A DNA stretch of 64,000 nt from Xanthomonas arboricola pv. juglandis (GTDB taxonomy: Bacteria; Pseudomonadota; Gammaproteobacteria; Xanthomonadales; Xanthomonadaceae): positions 1 to 64,000 of the forward strand of contig NZ_JZEF01000006.1 of the NCBI RefSeq assembly GCF_001013475.1, in the 5' to 3' direction. Positions within the stretch are counted from its first letter, which is position 1. Each line of letters starts with the position of its first letter. The notes under the pieces are model-generated. The model had not been told where the DNA came from. It worked only from the letters and a program-made list of their open reading frames with translations, and ran no database searches. This document shows positions 15,842 to 24,698 of this stretch, one piece after another. The position numbers and the translations under genes were made by a program.

Positions 15842-18340
15842 TTAGCTACTGCACCACTCGCATTCGCTGATGTCGATGTCGTTGGAGCGCACGTAGTACG
15901 TGGTCTTCAGGCCTTCGCGCCAGGCCGTCATGTGCAGGTCCAGCAAGGTGCTCGCACGGATGGTGCTGGGCACGTAGAAGTTGAAGCTGATCGACTGGTC
16001 GATATGCCGCTGGCGACGCGCGTTCTGACGCACGCTGGCGAACTGGTCGACCTTGTAGGCGCCCTTTTCGTAGTACGGCCAGGTTTCCAGCGACAGGCCA
16101 GGTGCGGCGACCGGGCGACGGAAGTCCTTCTTCTCTTCGTAGTAGAACGCGCTGTAGATCGGGTCGATCGAGGCGGTGGAGCCGGCGATCTGCGCGGTGC
16201 TCATGTTCGGCGCAACCGCCAGCATCCAGGCATTGCGCACGCCGTTGACGGCCACCTGCGCGGACAGCTCCAGCCACTGCGGGCTGTTGTAGTCGCGCGC
16301 ACGGAAATACTCGCCGGTGTGCCAGTCGCTGCCGCGGAACACGCTGTAGGTGCCCTTTTCCTTGGCCAGCTCCATGCTCGCCTGGACGGTCAGATAGTTG
16401 ATGCGCTCGTACAGCTCGTCGCTGTAGTCCTCGGCTTCGGTGGCATTCCAGTGGATGGATTTCTGCGCCAGCAGATGGTGCCAGCCGAAGGTGCCCAGGC
16501 CGATGGCGCGGTACTTCTGGTTGGTGATGGTGGCCTGCGGCACCGGCAATTGGTTCAGATCGATCACGTTGTCGAGCATGCGCACCTGGATCGGGATCAA
16601 GCGCTCCAGCACGTCGGCGCCCAGCAGATCGGCCTGGTCTGCCTGCACGGTGATCGCACGGCCCAGGTTGATCGAGGACAGGTTGCACACGACGAAGTCG
16701 CCGGCCTTCTTGGTGGTGACGATCTGATTGCCGCTGATGATCTCCTGCATCATCCGCGTCGGGCTCATGTTCTGCAGGATCTCGGTGCACAGGTTGGACG
16801 AATAGACCATGCCCTCGTGCTTGTTCGGGTTCTTGCGATTGACCTCATCGCGATAGAACATGAACGGGTTGCCGGTTTCCAGCTGGCTGACCATGATCCG
16901 CTTGAAGATCTCGATCGCCTTGACCGTCTTGCGGGTGATGCGCTCGTCGGCCACCACTTCCTCGTACTTGCGACGGAAGCTGCTGTTGGCGTCGCCCTTC
17001 TTCTCATCAAAGAAGTCCTGCAGGTACCAGCCCTTGATCCGCTTCACTTCGTGCGGATCGAACAGGTACCAGTCGCCGCGACGCTCGACCGCTTCCATGA
17101 ACAGGTCGGGGATGCACACCGAGGTGAACACGTCGTGCGCGCGCAGGCGCTGGTCGCCGTTGTTCAGGCGCAGATCCAGGAACGCCTCGATGTCGCGGTG
17201 GAAGATGTCCAGATAGACCGCGATGGCACCCTTGCGCTGGCCCAGCTGATCCACCGACACCGCAGTGTTGTTGAGCTGCTTGATCCACGGCACCACGCCA
17301 CCGGAGGAATTGGACACCCCGCGGATCGCCGAACCGGACGAACGCACATAGCCCAGGTAGGCGCCCACGCCGCCGCCGTGCTTGGACACGCGCGCCACGT
17401 CGGTGTTGGAGTCGTAGATGCCCTGCAGGCTGTCGTCGACGGTGTCGATGAAGCAGCTCGACAGCTGGCCGCCGACCTTGCCGGCATTGGCCAGGGTCGG
17501 GGTGGCCACGGTCATGTACAGGTTGGACAGCGCCCAGTAGGCCTCGCCGACCAGCTGCATGCGGCGCTCGCGGCTGCCCTTGCCGTTGCCGATCTCGTCC
17601 TGCATCAGGTACAGCGCGATGGTCAGCCAACGCTCCTGCGGCAGCTCGAACACGCCGCGCGAGTTGTCGGTGGCCAGGTAACGCGTGGCCAGCAGGTACA
17701 GGCCGTTGTAGGCGAACAGCTTGTCGCGCTCGGGCTCGATCATCTTGCCGGCTTCGATCAGCTCGTCCTTGGAATAGCGGCGCAGGATGTCGTTGGAATA
17801 GACATTGCGGTCGGCCAGGCTCTCCTGCAGGCCGACGAACGAGCCGTACTTCTGGCTGGCGTCGTAGAAACGGTTGCGGCTGGCGCGCTTGTACAGGCGG
17901 CGCAGGTACAGGCGCGCGGCAAAGTGCTCCCACTCCGGGGTGGTCAGATCGACGCGGGCTTCGGCCTCGCGGATCAAGTGATCGACCAGGTCGTCAGCGT
18001 TGACGCTGTCCTTGCGGTCGACGAAGCCGAACACCGAGCGCTTGTAGTCGGCCACGTCCAGCTGCGGGAATTCGGCATGGATCTGGTCGATGGCGCGCTC
18101 CAGGCGCTCCGGCTCGAACGGGATCCGGCGGTTGCCGGCTTCCTTGGTGATCCAGGTGGCGACGGCTTGTTCTTCGATGGTCTGTGCGTGCATTGCAATG
18201 GCTTGGCGGGGAGGCGGCACGATGTCCGACGGGTCGGTCAATTCCGGCGCGCCGCAACCGGGCGCGCTGACACTGGCGGGAACGCTGGTGGGTGTTGCGG
18301 TACCGGCGGCGATCGCGGCAAGGGTGTCGTTGGTGGTCAT
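15842..18340 (-). CDS. nrdA: ribonucleoside-diphosphate reductase, alpha subunit
   Basis: Catalytic subunit of class I ribonucleotide reductase, 832 residues. After a low-complexity Ala/Thr/Pro N-terminus comes an ATP-cone-like segment (ITKEAGNRRIPFEPERLERAID). Catalytic landmarks follow: GGQLSSCF (redox Cys), NLCTEI (thiyl-radical Cys with the NxCxE pattern), the VCNLSSINLG region and the shuttle CEWC near the C-terminus. GGAGG four bases before ATG 18340 fixes the start; the frame is open for 172 more codons upstream without family similarity. The promoter with NrdR-like boxes is about 370 bp upstream. Confidence 0.95.
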   Translation of the reverse strand: MTTNDTLAAIAAGTATPTSVPASVSAPGCGAPELTDPSDIVPPPRQAIAMHAQTIEEQAVATWITKEAGNRRIPFEPERLERAIDQIHAEFPQLDVADYKRSVFGFVDRKDSVNADDLVDHLIREAEARVDLTTPEWEHFAARLYLRRLYKRASRNRFYDASQKYGSFVGLQESLADRNVYSNDILRRYSKDELIEAGKMIEPERDKLFAYNGLYLLATRYLATDNSRGVFELPQERWLTIALYLMQDEIGNGKGSRERRMQLVGEAYWALSNLYMTVATPTLANAGKVGGQLSSCFIDTVDDSLQGIYDSNTDVARVSKHGGGVGAYLGYVRSSGSAIRGVSNSSGGVVPWIKQLNNTAVSVDQLGQRKGAIAVYLDIFHRDIEAFLDLRLNNGDQRLRAHDVFTSVCIPDLFMEAVERRGDWYLFDPHEVKRIKGWYLQDFFDEKKGDANSSFRRKYEEVVADERITRKTVKAIEIFKRIMVSQLETGNPFMFYRDEVNRKNPNKHEGMVYSSNLCTEILQNMSPTRMMQEIISGNQIVTTKKAGDFVVCNLSSINLGRAITVQADQADLLGADVLERLIPIQVRMLDNVIDLNQLPVPQATITNQKYRAIGLGTFGWHHLLAQKSIHWNATEAEDYSDELYERINYLTVQASMELAKEKGTYSVFRGSDWHTGEYFRARDYNSPQWLELSAQVAVNGVRNAWMLAVAPNMSTAQIAGSTASIDPIYSAFYYEEKKDFRRPVAAPGLSLETWPYYEKGAYKVDQFASVRQNARRQRHIDQSISFNFYVPSTIRASTLLDLHMTAWREGLKTTYYVRSNDIDISECEWCSS

Positions 18341-18706
18341 GCGTCCTCCATGCGTAGGCACACGAACCCGGCTGGGGACGGGTTGCGGCCGGATCCGGAT
18401 TCCCTGGACAGCGATGGCGGTGCGCGACGACCAGCACGCAAGACCCACGGTCTGCGGCGGCATCGCCTTCACCAGCCATCTCCTTACCGGAGATTCCACG
18501 GCCGCCACCGCGCGGTGTGCTGTCGCGCAGTGGTCGGTGGCGAAACAACCGCAACCCCATCGGCCCACGCAGTCCGCGCCACGGCATTGCCATGGATGGC
18601 TGGATGACACCGAATGCGGTTGCGGCGAGGAGGCTGATCGACCGCGTACCGACTGCAGATCGTGCTCTTTCAGGTCCAGCTGCTTGGGGCAGCCAACCAC
18701 CGACTC
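18341..18706 (-). other. long untranslated leader of nrdA
   Basis: If the promoter above is used, about 365 nt are transcribed before the nrdA ATG. The stretch can fold, for example CCACC...GGTGG around GCGCG/CGCGC at about 18513-18548. No riboswitch family was recognised, and no convincing upstream ORF was found. A second promoter closer to nrdA cannot be excluded. Confidence 0.45.
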
Positions 18707-18750
18707 CCCCAAGATAGTGGGGTACCCATGAGGGGTCAACACATAATGTG
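18707..18750 (-). promoter_or_regulatory. nrdA promoter with two NrdR-box-like sites
   Basis: On the minus strand, -35 TTGACC (plus 18734-18739), a 17-bp spacer and -10 TATCTT (18711-18716) form a good sigma-70 promoter. A box CCCCACTATCTTGGGG (18707-18722) covers the -10; it matches the NrdR core CwATATaTwG except for one base. A palindrome CACATTATGTG (18740-18750) abuts the -35. Their centres are about 31 bp apart, the three-turn spacing known for NrdR box pairs. Repression of nrdA by NrdR-(d)ATP is the inference. Confidence 0.75.
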
Positions 18751-19024
18751 GGAAAAGCCCGTAAACCCTTGTGGTGCAAAGCGCCATCTGACGAACGGTC
18801 GATTCGCCGCCGCGGACTGCCCAATCTGAGTGCGCAGTCAAGGCCCGAAACGGCAATTTTGTCGATCGGTTGGGTCCGGTTGGGTCGGCTGCGACACCTA
18901 TCGATGCCGAGGCCGGTCACGGTTGGCCGTGACTGCCTCAGGCGGCACCCCACGCCTGGGACGCCTGCTCTGGCCCGGGCGACGGGAGGAAACTCGCACT
19001 GCCGACTTTAGGTCGAGGGCGCGG
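18751..19024. other. intergenic region upstream of the repeat array, no gene recognised
   Basis: About 270 bp between the nrdA promoter and the first structured repeat copy. Open frames here are short and low-complexity. Nothing else was recognised. The whole gene-free stretch runs 18751-19718. Confidence 0.5.
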
Positions 19025-19112
19025 CGCCCTCACCGCTCGCGGGACACGCCGTGAACCCGTCCCTGGGGGCTCGATGGCGGCATCCATGCCGCCAACGGTC
19101 CCGCAATCGGCG
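19025..19112 (-). repeat. branched palindromic repeat, copy A (inverted, divergent)
   Basis: Read on the minus strand it has the same plan as copies B-D: GCGGGACC, then the hairpin GGCGGCATGGATGCCGCC, a linker containing GGGACG, then CGGCGTGTCCCGCGAG and a G-rich right arm. It is more diverged than the others. Flanking CACCGCACCAGAAAG (19117 onward) recurs after copy B. Confidence 0.7.
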
Positions 19113-19256
19113 AGGACACCGCACCAGAAAGTTGGTCGGTGGTCGCGTGAAAGCTGCTGTAGCGCATTGCGCGTCGGACGCTGAGCCGGCGCGTCATGAT
19201 CGAACAACGCGCATCAAACACGGCTCCACCCGTGCACACCGACCATCTCGACTGGT

Positions 19257-19367
19257 CCTTGTCCGCCCACCGCGCGGGACCTTGAGCGGCATGGATGCCG
19301 CGCCAGAGCCTACATGGACGTACTTGCGGCGTGTCCCGCGATGGTGGGCGGACAAGGGCCCTGCAGC
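19257..19367 (+). repeat. branched palindromic repeat, copy B
   Basis: Outer stem CCTTGTCCGCCCACC pairs with GGTGGGCGGACAAGG. A second stem CGCGGGAC/GTCCCGCG sits inside it, and the inner hairpin is GCGGCAT-gg-ATGCCGC. The unit ends GGGCCCTGCAGC. It repeats in tandem as copy C with a 209-bp period, including shared flanks (GTGCACACCGACCA before, CACCGCACCAG after). Open frames through it (GMDAA-type) are judged spurious. Confidence 0.85.
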
Positions 19368-19465
19368 AAACTCACCGCGTCAAGGGCGCGGCGAGGGCAC
19401 CGCACCAGCCAGAAAGTCAGCCGGTGGTTTATTGAAAGCCGTGCACACCGACCAACTCGACTGGT

Positions 19466-19577
19466 CCTTGTCCGCTCACCGTCGCGGGACCTTACGCGGC
19501 ATGGATGCCGCGTAAGAGCCTACATGGACGTACTTGCGGCGTGTCCCGCGATGGTGGGCGGGCAAGGGCCCTGCAGC
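19466..19577 (+). repeat. branched palindromic repeat, copy C
   Basis: Same plan as copy B with the longest inner hairpin: CTTACGCGGCAT-gg-ATGCCGCGTAAG, a perfect 12-bp stem. The outer stem CCTTGTCCGCTCACC faces GGTGGGCGGGCAAGG with two non-Watson-Crick positions. Over about 99 bp (19479-19577) it differs from copy D at 60011-60109 at only three positions. Confidence 0.88.
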
Positions 19578-19718
19578 AACTCACTGCGTCGAGTGTGGGC
19601 AGGCAGGAGCCCTGCAGCCAAGCCACAGAACTAGCGACGCCCGCCCGATGGCCATGAAGACGCTGTCAGCCGCTCTCAAGTGAACAGCATTACGCCCTGA
19701 GCGCGGCCATGCGCGAGA

Positions 19719-20759
19719 TCAGATCTCGGTCGGGCCGATGTGGTGGCGCTTGCGGTAGCGGATCGACGACCACACCGAGGCGGCGATGAAGGCCACGCCG
19801 ATCAGGCCGGTCAGCACTTCCGGCACGTGGTATACGGTGCCGACCAGCATGATGATCGCCAGCACGCCGATGGCGTAATGGGCGCCGTGCTCCAGGAACA
19901 CGAACTCGTCCAGCGTGCCCTTGTGCACCAGATAGACCGTCATCGAACGCACGAACATCGCGCCGATCGCCAGGCCCAGCATGATGATCACCACATCGCG
20001 GGTGATCGCGAACGCGCCGATCACCCCGTCGAACGAGAACGAGGCGTCCAGCACTTCCAGGTACAGGAAGGCGGCAATACCCGAGCGCTTGGCCGGGCCC
20101 ATGCCGTCCTCGCCCTCTTCGGCCTCGAACAGCGCGTCCACGCTGCCGACCAGCAGGTACAGCAGGATGCCGCCCAGGCCGGCGAACAGCACGCTCTGGA
20201 AGATTTCGTCAGGCAGGAACAGCTTGGTGCCCAGCAGCACCGACACCGCCACGATCACCGACATCGCATCGGCCTTGCCCAGCTTGCCGACCAGCCGTTC
20301 CACCGGCCCGAGCCAGTGCAGCTTGCGCTCCTGGTCGAACAGGAAGTTCAGGAACACCAGCAGCAGGAACATGCCACCGAAGGCGGCGATGGACGGGTAG
20401 TTGTCGGTCAGTACCTGGCTGTAGCGGTCCGGCTCCTTCAGCGCCATCTGCATCACCGGCACCAGACCCATGCCGGTGGCCACCGACACGATCACGATCG
20501 GAAACACCAGGCGCATGCCGAACACCGCGATCAGGATGCCGACGGTGAGGAACAGCTTCTGCCAGAACGCATTCATGTGCTTGAGCACGCCGGCGTTGAC
20601 CACCGCGTTGTCGAACGACAACGACACCTCCAGCACGCTCAGCACCAGGCACAGCCACAGCGCCTGCCAGATGCCCATCGCGGAGGTATGACCCCACCAG
20701 GCAGCCAGGCCCAGGCAGATCGCTGTGACCAAGAACGACATTCTGAAATCGCGAAACAT
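19719..20759 (-). CDS. DUF475 / TerC-like integral membrane protein
   Basis: 346 residues with about nine hydrophobic segments. Two inverted-repeat-like motifs, EVSLSFDNAVVNAG (about residue 46) and EVLDASFSFDGVIGAF (about 239), carry the conserved acidic-S-F-D-x-x-x pattern of the TerC/DUF475 group, which is linked to metal-ion handling and tellurite resistance. A cytoplasmic acidic loop (FEAEEGEDGMG) separates the halves. GGGAG five bases before ATG 20759 supports this start over a GTG two codons upstream. The biochemical activity of the family is not firmly established. Confidence 0.88.
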   Translation of the reverse strand: MFRDFRMSFLVTAICLGLAAWWGHTSAMGIWQALWLCLVLSVLEVSLSFDNAVVNAGVLKHMNAFWQKLFLTVGILIAVFGMRLVFPIVIVSVATGMGLVPVMQMALKEPDRYSQVLTDNYPSIAAFGGMFLLLVFLNFLFDQERKLHWLGPVERLVGKLGKADAMSVIVAVSVLLGTKLFLPDEIFQSVLFAGLGGILLYLLVGSVDALFEAEEGEDGMGPAKRSGIAAFLYLEVLDASFSFDGVIGAFAITRDVVIIMLGLAIGAMFVRSMTVYLVHKGTLDEFVFLEHGAHYAIGVLAIIMLVGTVYHVPEVLTGLIGVAFIAASVWSSIRYRKRHHIGPTEI

Positions 20760-20865
20760 TGACACTCCCAGGCGGGCCGAGACGACAGCCGGAGCAACCG
20801 GCCAGGGCGGGGCCCGGCAGATCCGGCATGCGGTGGAGGATGGGGGACCGCGGCGTGACGCAAGG

Positions 20866-23574
20866 TCAGGCCGGGCGTGGCTCGCCCATTATAGGGAGTG
20901 TCACCGCCATCAGGGTCGCATCGTCCGGATCCGGGCGGACCCCGAAGCCCAGGCTCTGGCACATCGCCAGCATGGTGCGGTTCTCGCGCAGCACCTGGCC
21001 TTCGATCTGCTTCAGGCCCAGCCAGCTCGCGTACTCGATCATGATGCGCATCAGCTGCCAGCCGATGCCGTGGCCCTTGAGGTCGGAGCGGATCAGGATG
21101 CCGTACTCCCCGCGCTCGTAGTCGGCGTCGGCATGCAGCCGCACCGCGCCGAGCATGTCGCCGGTCTTGGGGTCGATGGCCACCAGCGCGATCGAGCGCG
21201 CGTAATCGAGCTGGGTCAGCCGCGCGATGAATTCGTGGCTGAAATGCTTGACCAACTGGAAGAAGCGCAGCCGCAGGTCTTCGTCGGTCACCCGCGCGAA
21301 GAACGCGCGGAACAATGCATCGTCCTCGGGGCGCACCGGGCGCACCAGCGCATGCGTGCCATCGCCCAGCCCGATCTGGCGCTCCCATTCCTTCGGATAC
21401 GGAAAGATCGCAAAACGCGGATGACCGCGCCCCTTGTGCAGCTTGCGCGCCGGTGCCACCGCCACCCGCGCGTCCAGCGCAATCACGCCATCGCGGTCGG
21501 CCAGCAGCGGGTTGATATCCAGCTCGGTGATCTCGGGGATGTCGGCGGCCAGCTGCGCCAGCTTGACCAGCACCAATGCCACCGCGCGCTCGTCGGCGGC
21601 CGGCACGTCGCGGTAGGCCTTGAGGATGCGCGACACCCGCGTGCGCCCGATCAGTTCGTGGGCCAGACGCAGGTCCAGCGGCGGCAGCGCCAGCTCGCGG
21701 TCGTTGATCACTTCCACCGCAGTGCCGCCGCGCCCGAACACGATCGCCGGGCCGAACACCGGGTCGTCGGCGATCCCTGCGATCAATTCGCGCGCCTTGG
21801 GCCGCAGCACCGTGGGCTGCACGATCACCCCGTCGATCACCGCCTTGGGGTGCGCGGTGCGCGCACGCGCCAGGATGCCGGTTGCCGCTTCGCGCACCGC
21901 CGCCACGCTGGACAGGTTCAGGCGTACGCCATCGACATCGGATTTGTGCGCGATGTCGCTGGACAGCACCTTCAAGGTCACCGTGCGGCCGACGGCCAGT
22001 AACGGGTCGGCCAGCAAGGCGGCCTCGTTGGCGGTGGCGGCCACCTGCAGCGGCACGATCGGGATGCCGTAGGCGGCCAGCAGCCGGTTGGTGGCCACCG
22101 GATCCAGCCAGCGCTGGCCCGCGGCCAGCGCCTCCTCCACCAGCGCGCGGGCGATGCCGGCATCCACCACGAAATCTTCCGGCAGGCTGGGCGGGGTCTC
22201 CATCAACGCTGCCTGCGCCTCGCGGTAGCGCACCAGGTGGGTGAAGCCGCGCACCGCGTCCGATTCGGTCGCAAAGGTGGGCACGCGCGCGGCATTGAGC
22301 GCGGCGATCGCCGCATCGTCCTGGCCCAGCCATACCGCAAACACCGGCTTTTCGCGCTGGTGGCGGTTGCGTTGGTCCAGCGCGCGGGTCAGCGCCTTGG
22401 CCGCATCGGCCGAGGAGGTGAATGCGGTGGGCACGTTGACCACCAGCAGTGCGTCGTTCTCGGGGTCGTCCAGCAAGGCTTCGATCGCCGCGGCATAACG
22501 CGGCCCGTCGGCATCGACGATGATGTCGACCGGATTGCTGCGCGACCAGCCCTGCGGCAGCGATTGATCCAGCCGCTCCAGCGTCTTGGCCGACAGCTCG
22601 GCCAGGGTGCCGCCGCGCAGCACCAATTGGTCCACCGCCAGCTGCCCCACCCCGCCGCCATTGCTGAGGATGGCCAGCCGCCGGCCGGGAAAACTGCCGA
22701 GCCGGCCCAGGGTTTCGGCGGCGGCGAACAATTCGTCCAGCGCACCCACCCGCAACAGGCCGGCACGTGCGAATGCCGCGCCATACACCGCATCCGAGCC
22801 GGCCAGCGCCTGCGCGTGGGTGTCGGCATTGGGATTGATGCGGAACTGGCGCCCGGACTTGACCACCACCACCGGCTTGGCACGCGCGGCGGCGCGTGCG
22901 GCCGACATGAACTTGCGCGCATCGCCGATGCGTTCGACATACAGCAGGATCGCGCGGGTGCGGTAGTCGGTGGCGAAGTAGTCGAGCAGATCGCCGAAAT
23001 CCACATCCAGCGTATCGCCCAGCGACACCACCGCCGAGAACCCCACCGAGCGCGCCACGCCCCATTCCACCAGTGCGGCGGCAATCGCGCTGGATTCGGA
23101 AATCAGCGCCAGGTCGCCGGCCTGCGGGCAATGCGCGGCGATGCTGGCATTGAGCCGCGCATGCGGGGCGATCACGCCCAGGCAGTGCGGGCCGAGGATG
23201 CGCATGCCCTTGGCGCGCGCGGCCGCCTCCATCCGCGCAGCCGGCGAGCCGGGGCCACTGCCCAGCCCGGCGGTGAGGATGATTGCCGCGGCCACCCCGC
23301 GCCGCGCCGCGATCGACACGATGCGCGGCACGATGCGCGCCGGCGCGGTGATCACCACCAGGTCCGGCACCCAGGCCAGATCGGTCAGCCGCGCCACCGT
23401 GCGCACGCCATCGATCTCGCTGTAGCGCGGGCTCACCCAGCCGATCTGCCCGGCAAACCCGGCCGCGCGCAGGTTGCGCACCACCGCCCGCCCGGCCGAG
23501 CGATCGCGCGGACTGCCGCCCACCACCGCCACGGTGGTGGGGCGAAAGACCTGCTGCAGGTGGTAGGTACTCAT
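20866..23574 (-). CDS. PatZ-type protein acetyltransferase (acyl-CoA synthetase/GNAT fusion)
   Basis: 902 residues, close to the size of E. coli PatZ (Pka/YfiQ). Order: a CoA-binding domain (PTTVAVVGGSPRDRSAG), a succinyl-CoA-ligase-like domain (ILSNGGGVGQLAVD), an ATP-grasp-like domain (VFGRGGTAVEV...DINPLL) and a C-terminal GNAT domain (about 745-895) with the acetyl-CoA loop SDLKGHGIGWQLM. Such enzymes acetylate lysines, including that of acetyl-CoA synthetase, and so tune central metabolism. ATG 23574 precedes the first domain directly. No strong ribosome-binding site is visible, so the start is less certain. Confidence 0.92.
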   Translation of the reverse strand: MSTYHLQQVFRPTTVAVVGGSPRDRSAGRAVVRNLRAAGFAGQIGWVSPRYSEIDGVRTVARLTDLAWVPDLVVITAPARIVPRIVSIAARRGVAAAIILTAGLGSGPGSPAARMEAAARAKGMRILGPHCLGVIAPHARLNASIAAHCPQAGDLALISESSAIAAALVEWGVARSVGFSAVVSLGDTLDVDFGDLLDYFATDYRTRAILLYVERIGDARKFMSAARAAARAKPVVVVKSGRQFRINPNADTHAQALAGSDAVYGAAFARAGLLRVGALDELFAAAETLGRLGSFPGRRLAILSNGGGVGQLAVDQLVLRGGTLAELSAKTLERLDQSLPQGWSRSNPVDIIVDADGPRYAAAIEALLDDPENDALLVVNVPTAFTSSADAAKALTRALDQRNRHQREKPVFAVWLGQDDAAIAALNAARVPTFATESDAVRGFTHLVRYREAQAALMETPPSLPEDFVVDAGIARALVEEALAAGQRWLDPVATNRLLAAYGIPIVPLQVAATANEAALLADPLLAVGRTVTLKVLSSDIAHKSDVDGVRLNLSSVAAVREAATGILARARTAHPKAVIDGVIVQPTVLRPKARELIAGIADDPVFGPAIVFGRGGTAVEVINDRELALPPLDLRLAHELIGRTRVSRILKAYRDVPAADERAVALVLVKLAQLAADIPEITELDINPLLADRDGVIALDARVAVAPARKLHKGRGHPRFAIFPYPKEWERQIGLGDGTHALVRPVRPEDDALFRAFFARVTDEDLRLRFFQLVKHFSHEFIARLTQLDYARSIALVAIDPKTGDMLGAVRLHADADYERGEYGILIRSDLKGHGIGWQLMRIMIEYASWLGLKQIEGQVLRENRTMLAMCQSLGFGVRPDPDDATLMAVTLPIMGEPRPA

Positions 23575-23678
23575 GGCTAAAAGAGACGCGGAGAAACGGA
23601 CACGGTACACGTCGGCCCGAGCGCACGTCATCGATCGCGCGGGACAGAACAGCGACGCACCGCCCCTTATTTGTTGTG

Positions 23679-23697
23679 AACGATTCGCATTTTCGTT
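23679..23697 (+). promoter_or_regulatory. Fur-box-like site upstream of the heme-uptake genes
   Basis: AACGATTCGCATTTTCGTT is an AT-rich imperfect palindrome (AACGA...TCGTT) matching the 19-bp Fur consensus at 12 positions by eye. It lies 75 bp before the DUF4198 gene and upstream of a heme-type TonB receptor, where iron control is expected. Confidence 0.6.
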
Positions 23698-23772
23698 AAT
23701 ATCATGTGGTCAGCCAGCTTCCTGCGCCGCCCCGCGCCCTCCGCCAGCGACCCACTCGGAACAGGGCCCCCA

Positions 23773-24558
23773 ATGAAACTGCTGACCTTGTCGGCGCTGC
23801 TGCTCGCTGCGTCCGCCTCTGCGCACACCCCTTATCTGGCACCCAACACCTTCGCGCCCCAGCCCGGCCAGACGGTGACCCTGGACGCGGCCTTCGCCGA
23901 GACCTTTTTCGTCCCGGAAGCGGCCTTCGACCAGAGCCACTTCAGCATCACCGGGCCCGACGGCCGCGATGTCGAACCGGCCCGGGTGCAGCCGCTCGAC
24001 ACCCGCACCGTGGTCGAACACACCCTGGGCAAACAGCCCGGCACCTATCGGGTCAGCACCGGCCTGCGCGTGGGTGCGCAGTTCCGCACCTGGGAGCTGG
24101 ACGGCAAACGGCAGACCGTGCGCGACCCGAACGTGGCCATGCCCAAGGGCGCCACGCTGATCGCCAGTTTCCAGTCGCGCACCCTGGCGGAAACCTATCT
24201 GAGCGTCGGCAAACCCGATCGCCGCGCACTGGCGCCGCGCAACCGCGGGCTGGAACTGGTGCCGGTAACGCATCCAAACGACCTGTACGTCGGCGAGACC
24301 TTCGCCTTCACGGTGCAGTACGACGGCGTGCCGCTGGCCAGGCAGAGCGTGGACATCAGCGAGGCGGTCTGGACCTCCGACCGCAAGCCGGCGCAGGTCA
24401 GCGTGACCACCGACGCGGCGGGCCGCGCCACCCTGCAACTGGACCGCGCCGGCACCTGGCTGGCGCTGACCCGTCACCGCACCCCGGCCCCGCCCGATGC
24501 CCCGGTGCGCGAGTACAGCAACAGCACCACGCTCACCTTCCAGGTGCTGGAGCCATAG
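23773..24558 (+). CDS. secreted DUF4198 protein (NikM-like)
   Basis: 261 residues with a signal peptide (MKLLTLSALLLAASASAHTPYL). The mature part is beta-rich. The His directly after the cleavage site (AHTPYLAPNTF), the middle (YLSVGKPDR) and the Ig-like C-terminal strand set are typical of DUF4198, a periplasmic family found beside metal uptake systems. ATG 23773 begins the signal peptide; the open frame starts 23 codons earlier without one. First gene of a likely three-gene iron/heme operon. Function in metal or heme handling is inferred from context. Confidence 0.85.
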   Translation: MKLLTLSALLLAASASAHTPYLAPNTFAPQPGQTVTLDAAFAETFFVPEAAFDQSHFSITGPDGRDVEPARVQPLDTRTVVEHTLGKQPGTYRVSTGLRVGAQFRTWELDGKRQTVRDPNVAMPKGATLIASFQSRTLAETYLSVGKPDRRALAPRNRGLELVPVTHPNDLYVGETFAFTVQYDGVPLARQSVDISEAVWTSDRKPAQVSVTTDAAGRATLQLDRAGTWLALTRHRTPAPPDAPVREYSNSTTLTFQVLEP

Positions 24559-24698
24559 CGCCGCGCAACCGCTGCGGCGGTTGCATTGCCCCACCAGCAT
24601 GACGCCACCGGCGCGGCGCATCCGCCCGGCCCACCGATCCGCCTGCAGGCCCAGCCAGCGCCACGGCCCGGCACCGTTTTTTCCTCAAGAGGCAACCC

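Noticed and set aside
15656..18607. 983-codon plus-strand open frame antisense to nrdA
   Set aside because: Composition is a mirror of the strongly biased nrdA codons; no recognisable domain.
18341..18706. Cobalamin riboswitch in the nrdA leader (CCACTG seen)
   Set aside because: Only an isolated CCACTG resembles the B12 box; the conserved core elements are not in the required order.
19051..19634. Small hypothetical proteins through the structured repeats (GMDAA / DLTRHGC type)
   Set aside because: They only translate the palindromic repeat and appear wherever it occurs; no ribosome-binding site.
20639..23626. 995-codon minus-strand open frame overlapping the PatZ-type gene
   Set aside because: It is a shifted frame of the same DNA, Arg/Gly/Ala-rich with no family motifs; the other frame has clear CoA-ligase and GNAT domains.
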